From the NCBI GenBank assembly GCA_014584695.1, contig JACTMI010000010.1, positions 124,001-188,000 of the forward strand: a DNA stretch of 64,000 nucleotides. The letters run 5' to 3'. A program made the translations under genes and the position numbers. Of this stretch, positions 17,786 through 26,946 are shown piece by piece. The notes beneath the pieces were generated by a model. It was not told the origin of the DNA. It was given only the letters and a program-made list of their open reading frames with translations, and made no database searches. Position 1 is the stretch's first letter. Each line of letters begins with the position of its first letter. Origin of the DNA: Acidobacteriota bacterium (lineage in GTDB: Bacteria > Acidobacteriota > Thermoanaerobaculia > Multivoradales > JAGPDF01).

Positions 17786-17814
17786 AAAAAGAGGGGCGGC
17801 CGGAGCCGCCCCTC
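17786..17814 (-). terminator. Intrinsic terminator of the TonB-dependent receptor gene
   Basis: On the minus strand: GAGGGGCGGC, loop TCCG, GCCGCCCCTC, then five T. This perfect 10-bp stem lies 39 nt after the stop codon at 17853. Confidence 0.9.
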
Positions 17815-17852
17815 GGGGAACGCGTCGCGGCGCCGACGGCGCCGGACGGAGG

Positions 17853-20741
17853 TCAGAAGCGAATGCCCAGCGACGCGCGGTACTCGCGCGGCACCTGGTG
17901 GCTCACCTCCGAGGTCGCCTGCCCGAAGTTCGGGCCGCGAACGAAGTTGACGGGCAGCCCGTCGGCGTCCCGCGGGCCGGCGTTGTCCGGCCGGACCGTG
18001 ACGTCGTGAGTCAGCAGCGCATCGTCGTTGAACAGGTTGCGGATCTCGACCTTGACCCAGGGCTCGATCGAGCGGAAGACCGGCACCCGGTACTGGAGCG
18101 CGAGATCCAACACCGTCGAGGACTCGAACTCGCCCGCCCCCCGCTCGCCGTAGAACAGCGTCTGCGTGTTGCCGCGCGAGAGGTACCCGGGGTCACGCGC
18201 GAGCTGGATCGCCGAGAACGGCACGCTGGTCGAGAAGTAGCTGAAGGTGAGCGGCGAGTCGTAGCGCAGCAGCGCGCCGATGTCGAGCGCGCCGGCACGG
18301 CCGAGATTGACCAGGTAGTTGGACCACACGCGGATCTTGTGCTCCTGGTAGTCGTCGAAGCGGCCGTAGGGCCCGTTGCGGTCGACCCACAGCTCGGGGA
18401 AGTTGCCGAAACTCGAGGTCAGCGCCGGCTGGTTGGCCGCTTCGCCCTCGTAGTTGCCCTCGTTGGCGATCTGGTAGGTCCAGTTGCCGGCCACCGTCCA
18501 GTTGTCCAGGATCCGGTACTGCCCCTGCAGCATCAGCGCCCGGTACTTGCGCTCCCGCGCGTCGGTGTTGCGCAGCACCTGGTTCTCGAACTCGCCCGCC
18601 ACGACGCCGCCGATCTCGACCACCGTCCTGCCGGTGGTGGTGTCGATGAAGTCCTCGACGAAGTTCGACACGTTGCGATCGACGTAGGTCAGCTTGGCGT
18701 ACCCGCCGCGACCGAGCTCGATGCCGGCCGACAGCGAGATCTCCTCGGTGATCGGCGACGACATGTCGGGGTCGACGAACACGTTGGCGCTCGGATCGGC
18801 GGCGTAGTAGAAGAAGTAGTTGGCGGGATCGAAGCCCGGCGCGAAGTCGAGGCCCTGCCCGGCTGGCCCGATGTAGTAGCCGTAGAGCAGCGACGGCGAG
18901 CCGACCGCGGTATTGGCCGCGAACTGGTTCTGGTTGAAACGGCCGGCGTACTGCGAGTAGGTGACGTCGAACTTGTACTTGCCGTTGCCCAGCGGGTCGT
19001 AGCTCACCCCCAGGCGCGGCACCAGGGCGTCGGTGTCGATGGTGGTGATGTTGGCCTGGGTCTCGGCGTCGGTCTTCTCGTAGCGCAGGCCGAGGTTGAA
19101 CGACCAGTTGGCGTCGAGGTTCCAGCGGTCGTTGACGAAGATCGCGTCGGTCACGATGTCGATCGACGCGCCGCGCGTCGCGATCCACTGTCCGATGCCC
19201 GACAGGCCCGGCGTGAACACCGGAATCAGCTTGCCGTTGGCGCCGAACACCGGCTGACCGCCGGCGGTCAGGTAGTCGGTGTAGAAGACGTAGTCGGTAG
19301 AGGTCTGCGAGTTGCCGCCGACGCCGATGTTGTTGAAGCGCTCGACGCCCACCTTGAGGTCGTGGCTGCCGGACCGCTCGGTGCTCAGGAACCACGACAG
19401 CGCGCCGAAGATCTGCTCGTTGTCGCGGTCCTCGGGATCGGTGGCGTCGAAATAGGGCGCGTTGTAGTTGCGATTGACGCTCGCCCCGGCGAGCGCGCCC
19501 TGACTGCGGAATGGCGAGTCCAGGATGTTTCGGCTGGTGCCGCCGGCGTTACGGAACCCGAACGCCTTCTCCGAGTAACGGAGCTCGGCGAACAGGCTGC
19601 TGGTCAGGACGCCGCTGTAGCCGATCGAGAGGCCCTCGTTGGGGAAGTTGCGGTCGATCAGGCTGTGGGTGTCGATCGCCCGGCTGGTCGAGCGGACGTT
19701 GCTCTGCACCGTCTCGTTGTTGGTGTAGCTGAGCTGCAGGGAGTGGCTGGAGCTCAGGTTGCCGGTCAGCTGGACCTGGTAGCGGTCGTTCTCGACGATG
19801 GTGTTGAACGGAATGCCGGTGATCGCCAGGGTCAACGCGTTGTCCTGGTCCTGGGTCTGCCCGGCGAGGAAGAACCAGAGCCGGTCGCGCACCACCGGGC
19901 CGCCCAGCGTCGCCTGGTAGACCTTGCCCAGCTCGCCCTCGCGCACGAGGCCACGGTCCTTCTCGAACGGCGTCTCGTCGCGCCACTCGGGCTTCTCGAA
20001 ATCGGCGCGCAGCGAGCCGGCGAGCTGATTGCCGCCGCTCTTGGTGATGGCGTTGACGACGCCACCGGAGAAGCGGCCGTACTCGGCCGAGATGCCGGAG
20101 GTCAGCACCTGGGTTTCGGCGATCGCGTCCTCGATGAACAGGTTGTCGAAATCGCCGAACAGGTTCTCCGTGATGTCGACGCCGTTGACCATGAACACGT
20201 TGTCGAAGGCGAAGCCGCCGTTGATCGTCACCTGGCCGACGTTGGGCGTGTTGTCGGTGAGCCCGCCGGACAGCTCGGCGATGGCGCTGAAGTCGCGGTT
20301 GATCGGCAACGAGTTGACGGTGCTGGCTTTGAAGTTGGCGCCCACGGTGGTGGTCTCGAGCGCTGAAGGCGCCTCGCCCTCGACCACGATCGTTTCGGTC
20401 GCCGCCACGATCTCCAGCACCGCGTCGGCGCGCGCGGTGCCGCCCAGCGGCACCGTCGCCGTGCGCTCGACCGTCTGCAGGCCCTCGAGCGCGAAGCGGA
20501 CGGTATAGACGCCCGGCGGCAGGCCGCGCAGGATGAAGTCGCCGTTGATCGAGGTCTGGGTCGCGCGCTCGCCGATCATCGCCGGCGAGGTCACCGCTAC
20601 GGAGACACCCGGCAGCGCTTCGCCGTCGTTGGAAGTGGCATTGCCGACCAGAACGCCGGTCTGCACCCCCTGGGCCGCCGCCACCGCCGGCACCAGCAGC
20701 GCCACCAGCAGCCATGCGAGACCGCTCTGGATGCGTCTCAT
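17853..20741 (-). CDS. TonB-dependent receptor with N-terminal carboxypeptidase-regulatory-like domain
   Basis: 962 residues. The start is ATG at 20741, with AAAGGAG eight bases upstream and a clear signal peptide (MRRIQSGLAWLLVALL..., cut near AAAQ). Residues 25-115 form a CarboxypepD_reg-like beta-sandwich (GDFILRGLPPGVYTVRF). The plug domain follows at about 120-240 (FMVNGVDITENLFGDFDN, SGGVVNAITKSG). The remainder is the outer-membrane barrel, ending in aromatic Phe (ASLGIRF). This is the Oar-like/SusC-like architecture common in Acidobacteriota and Bacteroidota. The ligand is unknown and no canonical TonB box is obvious. It is transcribed alone and has its own terminator. Confidence 0.93.
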   Translation of the reverse strand: MRRIQSGLAWLLVALLVPAVAAAQGVQTGVLVGNATSNDGEALPGVSVAVTSPAMIGERATQTSINGDFILRGLPPGVYTVRFALEGLQTVERTATVPLGGTARADAVLEIVAATETIVVEGEAPSALETTTVGANFKASTVNSLPINRDFSAIAELSGGLTDNTPNVGQVTINGGFAFDNVFMVNGVDITENLFGDFDNLFIEDAIAETQVLTSGISAEYGRFSGGVVNAITKSGGNQLAGSLRADFEKPEWRDETPFEKDRGLVREGELGKVYQATLGGPVVRDRLWFFLAGQTQDQDNALTLAITGIPFNTIVENDRYQVQLTGNLSSSHSLQLSYTNNETVQSNVRSTSRAIDTHSLIDRNFPNEGLSIGYSGVLTSSLFAELRYSEKAFGFRNAGGTSRNILDSPFRSQGALAGASVNRNYNAPYFDATDPEDRDNEQIFGALSWFLSTERSGSHDLKVGVERFNNIGVGGNSQTSTDYVFYTDYLTAGGQPVFGANGKLIPVFTPGLSGIGQWIATRGASIDIVTDAIFVNDRWNLDANWSFNLGLRYEKTDAETQANITTIDTDALVPRLGVSYDPLGNGKYKFDVTYSQYAGRFNQNQFAANTAVGSPSLLYGYYIGPAGQGLDFAPGFDPANYFFYYAADPSANVFVDPDMSSPITEEISLSAGIELGRGGYAKLTYVDRNVSNFVEDFIDTTTGRTVVEIGGVVAGEFENQVLRNTDARERKYRALMLQGQYRILDNWTVAGNWTYQIANEGNYEGEAANQPALTSSFGNFPELWVDRNGPYGRFDDYQEHKIRVWSNYLVNLGRAGALDIGALLRYDSPLTFSYFSTSVPFSAIQLARDPGYLSRGNTQTLFYGERGAGEFESSTVLDLALQYRVPVFRSIEPWVKVEIRNLFNDDALLTHDVTVRPDNAGPRDADGLPVNFVRGPNFGQATSEVSHQVPREYRASLGIRF

Positions 20742-21141
20742 GTCGATTCTCCTTTCGTCGTCTCTTCGCGGCCCGCGTCCGCCGCGGGCCTCACGCCGAG
20801 AGAGAGCCACGAACGTGCCAGACCGGGCGGGCGTCGGCGCGCTGTCCGTTGGCGTCACGCCGACTCGTTCCGGAGCCGCCGCGGTGCAGTTGGTCACCGC
20901 TCTCGCCGGCGCGGCCGCGGCGAGCGCGCGCCAGGGATCCGGCGGCGTGGAGAATTCGTCCTCCGCGAGGCCGTCTCGTCCCGATCGCTTCACGCGACCC
21001 ACGCTTGCGCGTCGACTCTGGCGGCGGCGGCGCGTGCGTCCCGCGCCGGGACCGGTGAGAACCACCGTTCATCGCCGCGATCCCTACTCGGGTAACGCCG
21101 TCGCGCGCCCGCCGTAATCGCGCTCGAAGGAGGTCGGGGCC
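20742..21141. other. 400-bp divergent intergenic region
   Basis: It lies between the TonB-dependent receptor (minus) and the first zincin (plus). Visible elements are the receptor's Shine-Dalgarno (20749-20755), an inverted repeat at 20770-20790 and an AAGGAGG just before 21142. I found no convincing promoter pair or riboswitch core. Open frames across it are compositionally biased, and I see no gene. Confidence 0.5.
20770..20790. repeat. Inverted repeat in the receptor leader
   Basis: GGCCCGCG, 5-nt spacer, CGCGGGCC: a perfect 8-bp stem 29 nt upstream of the receptor start codon. It could be an operator or a leader hairpin; position only. Confidence 0.4.
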
Positions 21142-21927
21142 ATGCTCGGGATCGCCACCTCACTCTCGACTCCCACCCGGCGGCGCCGCGCCGCGGCCGC
21201 CGCGCTCCTCTCCGCGCTCGCCCTGGCGATTCCCGCCGCCGCGCGCGCCGGCGACGCTTGCGTGTCGCCGCGCCCCGCCCCGCCGCAGTCGATCAGCGCC
21301 GTCCGCGTCGTCGCCAGCGGCTTTCCGCCGGCGCTCGCCCACGTGGTCGACGCCGCGATGGCGGCCTGGAATCACCCCACCTGCAACGCGCGCTGGGGCT
21401 TCCCCCGCTTCGAGCTCTCGACCGAGCTGCCGCACCGCGTGCTGCAGGTCCGGTTCGTGGCCGGCGAGAGCGCCGAGGGACCCGGGCGCTGCGGCTCGTT
21501 CGTCGGCCACGAGGTCGTCCTCTACTCCCACGCGCGCGACCCGCGCGACGGTGTCCCCCGGTCGTGCGGCGACGCCCCGCACCTGATCGACACCTTGATC
21601 CACGAGCTCGGCCACGTTCTCGGACTCGAGGACCAGTACTCCCCGGCCTGCGCCGGTCACGCCATGGGCCAGCTGGTGCGCACCCGCGGCGGTGAGCTGC
21701 TGCGGCGGCAGCTCAGGCCCGCGGAGTGCGCTGCCGCCGATTCACGGTTCCTGACCCTCGCCGAGAAGCGCGGGACGAACTTCGACGGCGATCGGCTCGC
21801 CGCGCTGGAGAGCACCGTCGGGCGGGGCATGATCCGACTCCCCGACGAAGCCTCGCGCTCGCTGCCGCGCTTCGCGCGCTCGGTGCGCGGCAGCCGCGCG
21901 ATCGGGTCGGCCGCCTACCGGCTCTGA
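21142..21927 (+). CDS. Secreted zincin-type metalloprotease (copy 1)
   Basis: 261 residues with a signal peptide (hydrophobic stretch ending near AAARAGDA, about 35) and AAGGAGG upstream. The catalytic zinc motif HELGHVLGLED is a metzincin-like HExxHxxGxxD with Asp as third ligand. A candidate Met-turn, GHAMGQL, follows about 20 residues later. Several Cys residues suggest disulfides after export. It is 50-60% similar by eye to the next gene, including an odd basic tail (LPDEASRSLPRFARSVRGSR). Likely function is extracellular proteolysis. No propeptide or sorting domain is recognisable. Confidence 0.75.
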   Translation: MLGIATSLSTPTRRRRAAAAALLSALALAIPAAARAGDACVSPRPAPPQSISAVRVVASGFPPALAHVVDAAMAAWNHPTCNARWGFPRFELSTELPHRVLQVRFVAGESAEGPGRCGSFVGHEVVLYSHARDPRDGVPRSCGDAPHLIDTLIHELGHVLGLEDQYSPACAGHAMGQLVRTRGGELLRRQLRPAECAAADSRFLTLAEKRGTNFDGDRLAALESTVGRGMIRLPDEASRSLPRFARSVRGSRAIGSAAYRL

Positions 21928-22039
21928 GGCGGCGCGGGGTCCCTGGTCGCCCCGGAATCGACGTCGCCAGCCAGGCTGCCGCCCAGGGTGAGGCCGCCGC
22001 GCGGCACCAGACGCCGGCCATCCGCGCGTAACGTGCGGA

Positions 22040-22828
22040 ATGGGACCGCACCGCCACCACCGCTTCCCCGGCATCCTGCTGGCTCTGCTCTGCCAGGCCT
22101 CGGGCTCGTTCCCCGCGGCGGCGGAGGCGCTGCCGGCCGGGCTCGGCCCCGCGGACCCGTGCGTCTCCCCGAGGCTCCGTCCGGCCCACGAGCTCGACGC
22201 CATCCTGGTCGCCCCGCGTGGATTCCCGCCTGGCCTCGAGGGCGTCGTCGACGACGCCATGGCGGCTTGGAACGGGCCGGCCTGCAACTCGAATGCGCGC
22301 TTTCCGCGCTTCGAGTACCGAACCGCGCTCCCGCACCGAGTCCTGGTCGTCCGCTACGTCACGGGGGAGGCCGCATCGGGCGCCGGTCGATGCGGCGCCT
22401 TCGCTGGCAACGAGGTGACGATCTACTCGCACGCTCGCGACCCGGTGGACGGCAGCCTGCGCTCCTGCGGCGGTCCGGAGCACTTGTCCGATACCTTGAG
22501 CCACGAGCTCGGGCACGTGCTGGGGTTGGAGGATCAGCTCGATCCGGCGTGTTCGGGGCACATCATGGGCCAGCTGAGCAGAGACGTCGGCGGGCGGCTG
22601 CTCCGGCGGCGGCTCCAACCCGCGGAGTGCGCGGCCGCCGACCGGCTCTTCCTGACGGCCTGGGAGCGCACCTCACCTCCGGCCGGGCGCGACTCGACCG
22701 CGCGCCTCGACGAACCCCTCGGAGCTGGCGCGATCAGGCTTCCTGGGGAATCTGCGCGGTCCCGCCCACGATTCTCTCGAACTGTTCGCGGTAGCCGCGA
22801 GACAGGGTCAGACGCGTGCCGTCCTTGA
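22040..22828 (+). CDS. Secreted zincin-type metalloprotease (copy 2)
   Basis: 262 residues and a paralogue of the preceding gene. It has a signal peptide to about residue 28, the catalytic HELGHVLGLED and the Met-turn HIMGQL. Aligned Cys residues are conserved between the copies. The last 31 codons (22734-22828) lie antisense over the 3' end of the LytTR regulator. Despite this they stay aligned codon by codon with copy 1 right to the stop, so both frames appear to be real. The upstream copy is 112 bp away and no Shine-Dalgarno is obvious. Confidence 0.72.
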   Translation: MGPHRHHRFPGILLALLCQASGSFPAAAEALPAGLGPADPCVSPRLRPAHELDAILVAPRGFPPGLEGVVDDAMAAWNGPACNSNARFPRFEYRTALPHRVLVVRYVTGEAASGAGRCGAFAGNEVTIYSHARDPVDGSLRSCGGPEHLSDTLSHELGHVLGLEDQLDPACSGHIMGQLSRDVGGRLLRRRLQPAECAAADRLFLTAWERTSPPAGRDSTARLDEPLGAGAIRLPGESARSRPRFSRTVRGSRETGSDACRP

Positions 22829-23528
22829 GCTGGACCGAGTAGTCGCCGTGGAAGATGTGGTTGAGCTCCCGGATGCGGTCGATGTTGACGATGGTCGAGC
22901 GGTGGATGCGCGCGAAGACCCTCGGATCGAGGCGGGTCTCGAGCGAGCTCATGGTCTCCCGCAGCAGGTGGCTCTCCTTGCCGATGCGCAGCCGGACGTA
23001 GTTGCCCGCGGCCTCGATCCAGTCGACGTCCTGAGCGCGCACGAAGACGATCCGGCCGACGCTGCGCACGACGAAGCGCTCGAGGAACGGCTGCTCGCCA
23101 CGCAGCTCGGACAGCATCGACTTGAGCTGCTCGTCGAGGTGCGCGGCCTCGCGCTCGCGCGCCATCGACTCCCGCGCGCGCTCGAGCGCCAGGCGCAGCC
23201 GCTCGCGGTCGAAGGGCTTGAGCAGGTAGTCGAGGGCATTGACCTCGAAGGCGCGCACCGCGTGCTGGTCGTAGGCGGTGACGAAGATCACCGCCGGCAT
23301 CGCCTCCTTGGGCAGGCTCTCGACCAGGTCGAAGCCGCTCTGGCCCGGCATCTGGATGTCGAGAAAGAGCAGATCGGGCCGCTCGCTCTCAATTCGCGCT
23401 CGCGCTTCCGCCGCCGAACCGGCCTCGCCCACCACCTCGATGCCGTCCTCCTCCGCCAGCAGGCGGCGCAGCTTGCCGCGCGCGAGCGGCTCGTCGTCGA
23501 CCAGCAGGACCTTCAGCAGCTCTGCCAT
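22734..23528 (-). CDS. LytTR-family response regulator
   Basis: 264 residues. The receiver domain (about 5-120) has DDE acidic pocket residues 11-13, phosphoacceptor Asp57 (LLFLDIQMPG) and KPF near residue 105. The LytTR DNA-binding domain spans about 160-258 (FVVRSVGRIVFV, ANYVRL-like region, HRSTIVNIDRI). I chose ATG 23528 because GGAGG lies eight bases upstream; an ATG at 23546, directly after the kinase stop, is the alternative. It forms a two-component system with the adjacent LytS-type kinase. Its 3' end overlaps the convergent zincin gene by 95 nt. Confidence 0.93.
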   Translation of the reverse strand: MAELLKVLLVDDEPLARGKLRRLLAEEDGIEVVGEAGSAAEARARIESERPDLLFLDIQMPGQSGFDLVESLPKEAMPAVIFVTAYDQHAVRAFEVNALDYLLKPFDRERLRLALERARESMAREREAAHLDEQLKSMLSELRGEQPFLERFVVRSVGRIVFVRAQDVDWIEAAGNYVRLRIGKESHLLRETMSSLETRLDPRVFARIHRSTIVNIDRIRELNHIFHGDYSVQLKDGTRLTLSRGYREQFERIVGGTAQIPQEA

Positions 23529-23546
23529 ACCGCCTCCGTCGCCCAT

Positions 23547-24674
23547 TTACCCTCTACTTACGTGGCGGTCGGCGTCGGGTTCTCGGAACGGCAGCACGAC
23601 CCGCACCAGCGCGATGCCGGACGGCCGGATCTCCAGGTCGAGCCGCGCCTGGCCACCGTAGAGCTGCTCGAGGCGGGCGCGGGTGTTCTGGATGCCCACG
23701 CCCTCCCGGTCGGGGCGCCCGGCCGACCCTGTGCCGGGCGGCAGGTCGTTCTCGACTTCGAGGTAGAGCTCGTCGCCTTCACGGCGCGTGCGCACCGCCA
23801 CCCGGCAGGGCCCGGCCGACCGCCCGACTCCGTGGATGATGGCGTTCTCGACCAGCGGCTGGAGCAGGAAGGTCGGCACCGCGGCGTCGAGGGTGAACTC
23901 GTCGACGTACATCTGCAGCCGCATCCGGTCCGAGTAGCGCATCCGCTCGATCTCGAGGTAGCGCTCGACGTACTCGAGCTCCTGCTCCAGCCGGATCTCC
24001 TGATGGCCGTTGGTTTCGAGCGACTGGCGCAGCAGGTCGGAGAGGCGCACCAGCATCCGATCGGCGGCCGCCGGGTCGGTGTAGACCAGCTCGGAGATCG
24101 AGTGCAGCGCGTTGAACAGGAAGTGCGGTTGCAGCTGCATGCGCAACGCCGCGAGCTCCGCGCGCGCGAGCTGCTCCTGGAGGCGTGAGGCGACCAGCTC
24201 CTTCTCGCGCAGACCGCGGTAGTACGCGAGCAGATGCCAGGCGCCGACCACGGCCCAGTAGGTCAAGACGTTGACGTGGAAGTTGTGGCGGAACGAGAAG
24301 CCGAGCGCCTCGCCGAAATCGACCTCGCGGCCGCGCCAGGCGCGGACACCGTGGAAGGCCGCTTCGGCGAGCAGCAGGTGGAGCGAGGCGAAGAGCAGGC
24401 TGCCAGCGGCGTGGAGGCTCGAGTTGCGCGCCTGGTGGCCGCCGGCGATCGGCAGCAGCCGGCAGAGGCCGAGCACGCCCAGGGCGACCAGGGCCCAGAG
24501 CAGGTAGAAGGGGATGTTGATGGTCAGGGCGTCGGCCCAGGGCAGCGACCGCCCACCGCCGGGGTATTGCCGGATGGCGGCCTCCGAGGCGAAAAACAGC
24601 CCCAGGCCGATCCAGAGCGCCAGCCAGAGCAGCACCCTCCGGAACCGCGAGCGGCGCCTGACCGCAGGACCCAT
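23547..24674 (-). CDS. LytS/YesM-type sensor histidine kinase
   Basis: 375 residues. Four hydrophobic segments occupy the first 150 residues. The His_kinase phosphoacceptor box ALRMQLQPHFLFNALHSISE follows at about 180-200, and the ATPase has VENAIIHG (N box) and GVGIQNTRARL (G box). There is no periplasmic sensor domain, so it likely senses through its membrane segments. The stop TAA abuts an ATG in frame with the regulator, so the two are cotranscribed. It is divergent from the M24 peptidase gene with a 152-bp gap. Confidence 0.92.
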   Translation of the reverse strand: MGPAVRRRSRFRRVLLWLALWIGLGLFFASEAAIRQYPGGGRSLPWADALTINIPFYLLWALVALGVLGLCRLLPIAGGHQARNSSLHAAGSLLFASLHLLLAEAAFHGVRAWRGREVDFGEALGFSFRHNFHVNVLTYWAVVGAWHLLAYYRGLREKELVASRLQEQLARAELAALRMQLQPHFLFNALHSISELVYTDPAAADRMLVRLSDLLRQSLETNGHQEIRLEQELEYVERYLEIERMRYSDRMRLQMYVDEFTLDAAVPTFLLQPLVENAIIHGVGRSAGPCRVAVRTRREGDELYLEVENDLPPGTGSAGRPDREGVGIQNTRARLEQLYGGQARLDLEIRPSGIALVRVVLPFREPDADRHVSRG

Positions 24675-24826
24675 GGCCCCACTCTACGCGCGGCAGGGCC
24701 GTGTAGCCGAACGGGAGGGACGAACCGTCCTTCGGTGGCCGCGACTCGGTCCCGGATCGCTCCGGTCCCCGCGAGAGCCGGCTTCGGCGCGCGGATTCCC
24801 GTAGGATTCCGCTCCGGGAGGCACCG

Positions 24827-26014
24827 ATGCTCGGAGCGAAGATTCCGGAAATCCAGGCCGCGCTCGCCGAGGCGGAGCTCGACGGCTGGCTGTTCACCGT
24901 CTTTCAGGGCAACGATCCGATCAGCCTCGACCTGTTGGGGCTTTCCGGCAGGGCCCTGATCACCCGCCGCTGCTACTACCTCGTCCCCCGGCAGGGCGAG
25001 CCGCGCAAGCTGGTCTCGACGCTGGAGCCGGCCATGCTCGATCACCTGCCCGGCGCCAAGGGCCTCTACACCACCTGGCAGCAGCACCGTCAGCAGCTCG
25101 AGCTGCTGGTGCGCGACTGCCGGCGGCTGGCGGCCCAGTACAGCCCGAAGAACGAGCTGCCCACCTGCTCCCGGCTCGATGCCGGCACCGCCGAGCTGCT
25201 GGCCTCGTTCGGCGTGCAGCTCGCCACCTCGGCCGACCTCGCCCAGCGCTTCGCCGCGGTCTGGACGCCCGAGCAGCTGGAGAGCCACCGCCGCGCCAAC
25301 GTCCACCTGCACCGCATCGTCCGCGAGGCGTTCGCGCTGGTCGCCGACCGGCTGCGCGCCGAGCAGCCGCTCGACGAGCACGCCGTGCAGCAGTTCATCC
25401 TGGGCGCCTTCGATCGGGCCGGGCTCCACACCGAGGCGGAGCCGATCGTGGGGGTCAACGCGCACGCCGCCGACCCGCACTTCGAGCCGACCGCGGCGAC
25501 CGCTTGGCCGATCCGGACCGGCGATCTCCTGCTCATCGATCTGTGGGCGAAGGAGAAGGCCGCCGACTCGATCTACGCCGACATCACCTGGTGCGGCGTC
25601 TGCGCCGCGGCGCCGACCGACCGGCAGCAGGAGATCTGGTCGATCGTCGCCGCCGGCCGCGACGCCGGCATCGAGCTGGTCCGCTCGCGCTGGCCGCGGA
25701 TGCCGATCCGCGGCTACGAGGTCGACGACGCGGTGCGCGAAGTGATCCGCCGGGCGGGCTACGGTGACGCTTTCATCCACCGGACCGGCCACTCGATCGG
25801 CACCAAGGACCACGGACAGGGCGCCAACATGGACAACCTGGAGACTCACGACACCCGCAAGCTCCTGGCCATGACCGGCTTCTCGATCGAGCCCGGGATC
25901 TACCTGCCCGGAGAGATCGGCGTGCGCAGCGAGGTCAACATCGCGCTCACCGCCGAGGCCGCGGAGGTCACCGGCGGCGAGCCGCAACGCGAGCTGCTCC
26001 GCCTCCTGGCTTGA
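24827..26014 (+). CDS. M24-family metallopeptidase (Xaa-Pro aminopeptidase-like)
   Basis: 395 residues. The pita-bread catalytic domain (about 165-390) keeps all five metal ligands: Asp in LLIDLWAKE, Asp in YADITWCG, His in HRTGHSIG, Glu in SIEPGIY and Glu in VRSEVNI. An N-terminal creatinase-like domain precedes it. GGGAGG precedes the ATG. It is expected to remove N-terminal residues before proline or cleave small dipeptides; exact specificity is uncertain. Its stop overlaps the TTG start of the next gene. Confidence 0.9.
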   Translation: MLGAKIPEIQAALAEAELDGWLFTVFQGNDPISLDLLGLSGRALITRRCYYLVPRQGEPRKLVSTLEPAMLDHLPGAKGLYTTWQQHRQQLELLVRDCRRLAAQYSPKNELPTCSRLDAGTAELLASFGVQLATSADLAQRFAAVWTPEQLESHRRANVHLHRIVREAFALVADRLRAEQPLDEHAVQQFILGAFDRAGLHTEAEPIVGVNAHAADPHFEPTAATAWPIRTGDLLLIDLWAKEKAADSIYADITWCGVCAAAPTDRQQEIWSIVAAGRDAGIELVRSRWPRMPIRGYEVDDAVREVIRRAGYGDAFIHRTGHSIGTKDHGQGANMDNLETHDTRKLLAMTGFSIEPGIYLPGEIGVRSEVNIALTAEAAEVTGGEPQRELLRLLA

Positions 26015-26946
26015 GCTCGACCGCCCCGCCGATGGCCGCCGGCGCGCCCCCGTCCGAGCGCCCGACTCTGCTCTCCGCGGAGCCGTGGGATGCCGCGTCG
26101 GAGCTCGGCAGCTGGCTCGCGCCCACATCGCCGCCGGCCGAAGACGAGTTGCTCGGGCGCGCGGCCGCGGTCGCCCGGCGCGGGCTCGCCGACGCCGCCG
26201 CGGCCCTCGGCCTGCTGCCGGCGCGCGAGCGCCGCCGAGCCGAGCTGCTCTTCGTCTGGACGCGGGCGCTGTTGCGCACCGCCGCCGAGCCGGATGCGCC
26301 GGCCACCCGGGTCGCGCGCATCCATCGCGCGGCATTCCACCTCGCTCGCGCCCTGGCGGGCGAGCCCGCCGAGAGCGCCTTCCTGCGCCTGCTCGCCGCC
26401 GAATCGGCGCGCAGGACTTTCGGCCGCGCGGCGCTCGACGGCCTGCTCGCCGCCGCGCGCGAATGGGCGGAGGCGCCCCGCGCGGCGACCCCCGAGGCCG
26501 ACGCCGAGCGCTGGCAGGCGCTCGCGCACGCGCTGGCAGCCGCGCTGGCGGGCGCGGAGCCGGCGCCGGCCACCGTCGATCTGGCCGCCGGTCTCGGCCG
26601 GCTCGGCCGCCTGCTCGCGCTGCCGGAGGAGCTCGCCCAGCGCCGCTGCGGGCTGGCGCTGTCGGTGCTGCCCGAGCCCCTGCAGTACCGCCGCGAAGAC
26701 GAGATCGTGGCCGCCGTCGTCGCCGAGGCCGAGGCGCTGCGCCCGCTGCTGCTGCGTGGCGCCCGCGCGGCGGCCGAGGTGCCGCTCACCTTCCGCCGCC
26801 CGCTCGTCTACCTGCTGCCGATCGCGCTCGAGCTTCTGGGCGCCATCGAGGAGCGGCCGCGCGAGCTGCTGCGCCGCGCGCCCCGGCTGTCGTTCTGGTC
26901 GCGCCGGCGCAGCTACTGGCGCGCCCGCTTCACGCCGCTCGGCTGA
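26011..26946 (+). CDS. Uncharacterised helical protein, translationally coupled to the M24 peptidase
   Basis: 311 residues, Ala/Leu/Arg-rich and almost wholly alpha-helical by composition. The TTG start overlaps the upstream stop (TTGA); ATG at 26032 is an alternative. The spacing of its conserved-looking stretches (ALAGEPAESAFLRLLAA, FGRAALDGLLAAA, LGRLGRLLALPEEL) is reminiscent of squalene/phytoene synthase-fold proteins. The Asp-rich substrate motifs of that family are absent, so I do not assign that function. Its 3' end overlaps the convergent DtxR gene by 34 nt. Codon use fits the neighbours, so it is a real gene. Confidence 0.65.
   Translation: MSSTAPPMAAGAPPSERPTLLSAEPWDAASELGSWLAPTSPPAEDELLGRAAAVARRGLADAAAALGLLPARERRRAELLFVWTRALLRTAAEPDAPATRVARIHRAAFHLARALAGEPAESAFLRLLAAESARRTFGRAALDGLLAAAREWAEAPRAATPEADAERWQALAHALAAALAGAEPAPATVDLAAGLGRLGRLLALPEELAQRRCGLALSVLPEPLQYRREDEIVAAVVAEAEALRPLLLRGARAAAEVPLTFRRPLVYLLPIALELLGAIEERPRELLRRAPRLSFWSRRRSYWRARFTPLG

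Larger units (their letters stand above)
17511..17852. other. 342-bp intergenic region with two oppositely directed terminators
   Basis: This gap separates the start of the kinase from the end of the TonB-dependent receptor, both on the minus strand. It holds two hairpins described separately: a minus-strand terminator for the receptor and an unexplained plus-strand terminator. Short minus-strand open frames here (for example 17549-17749) are low-complexity and I do not call them genes. Confidence 0.6.

Noticed and set aside
17549-17787. Short minus-strand open frames in the kinase/receptor gap
   Set aside because: Lys/Pro/Gly low-complexity, overlapping the terminator hairpins, with no ribosome site.
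17898-20366. 822-codon plus-strand frame antisense to the TonB-dependent receptor
   Set aside because: Biased Val/Asp/Arg composition with no domain; the minus-strand receptor has a signal peptide, Shine-Dalgarno and terminator.
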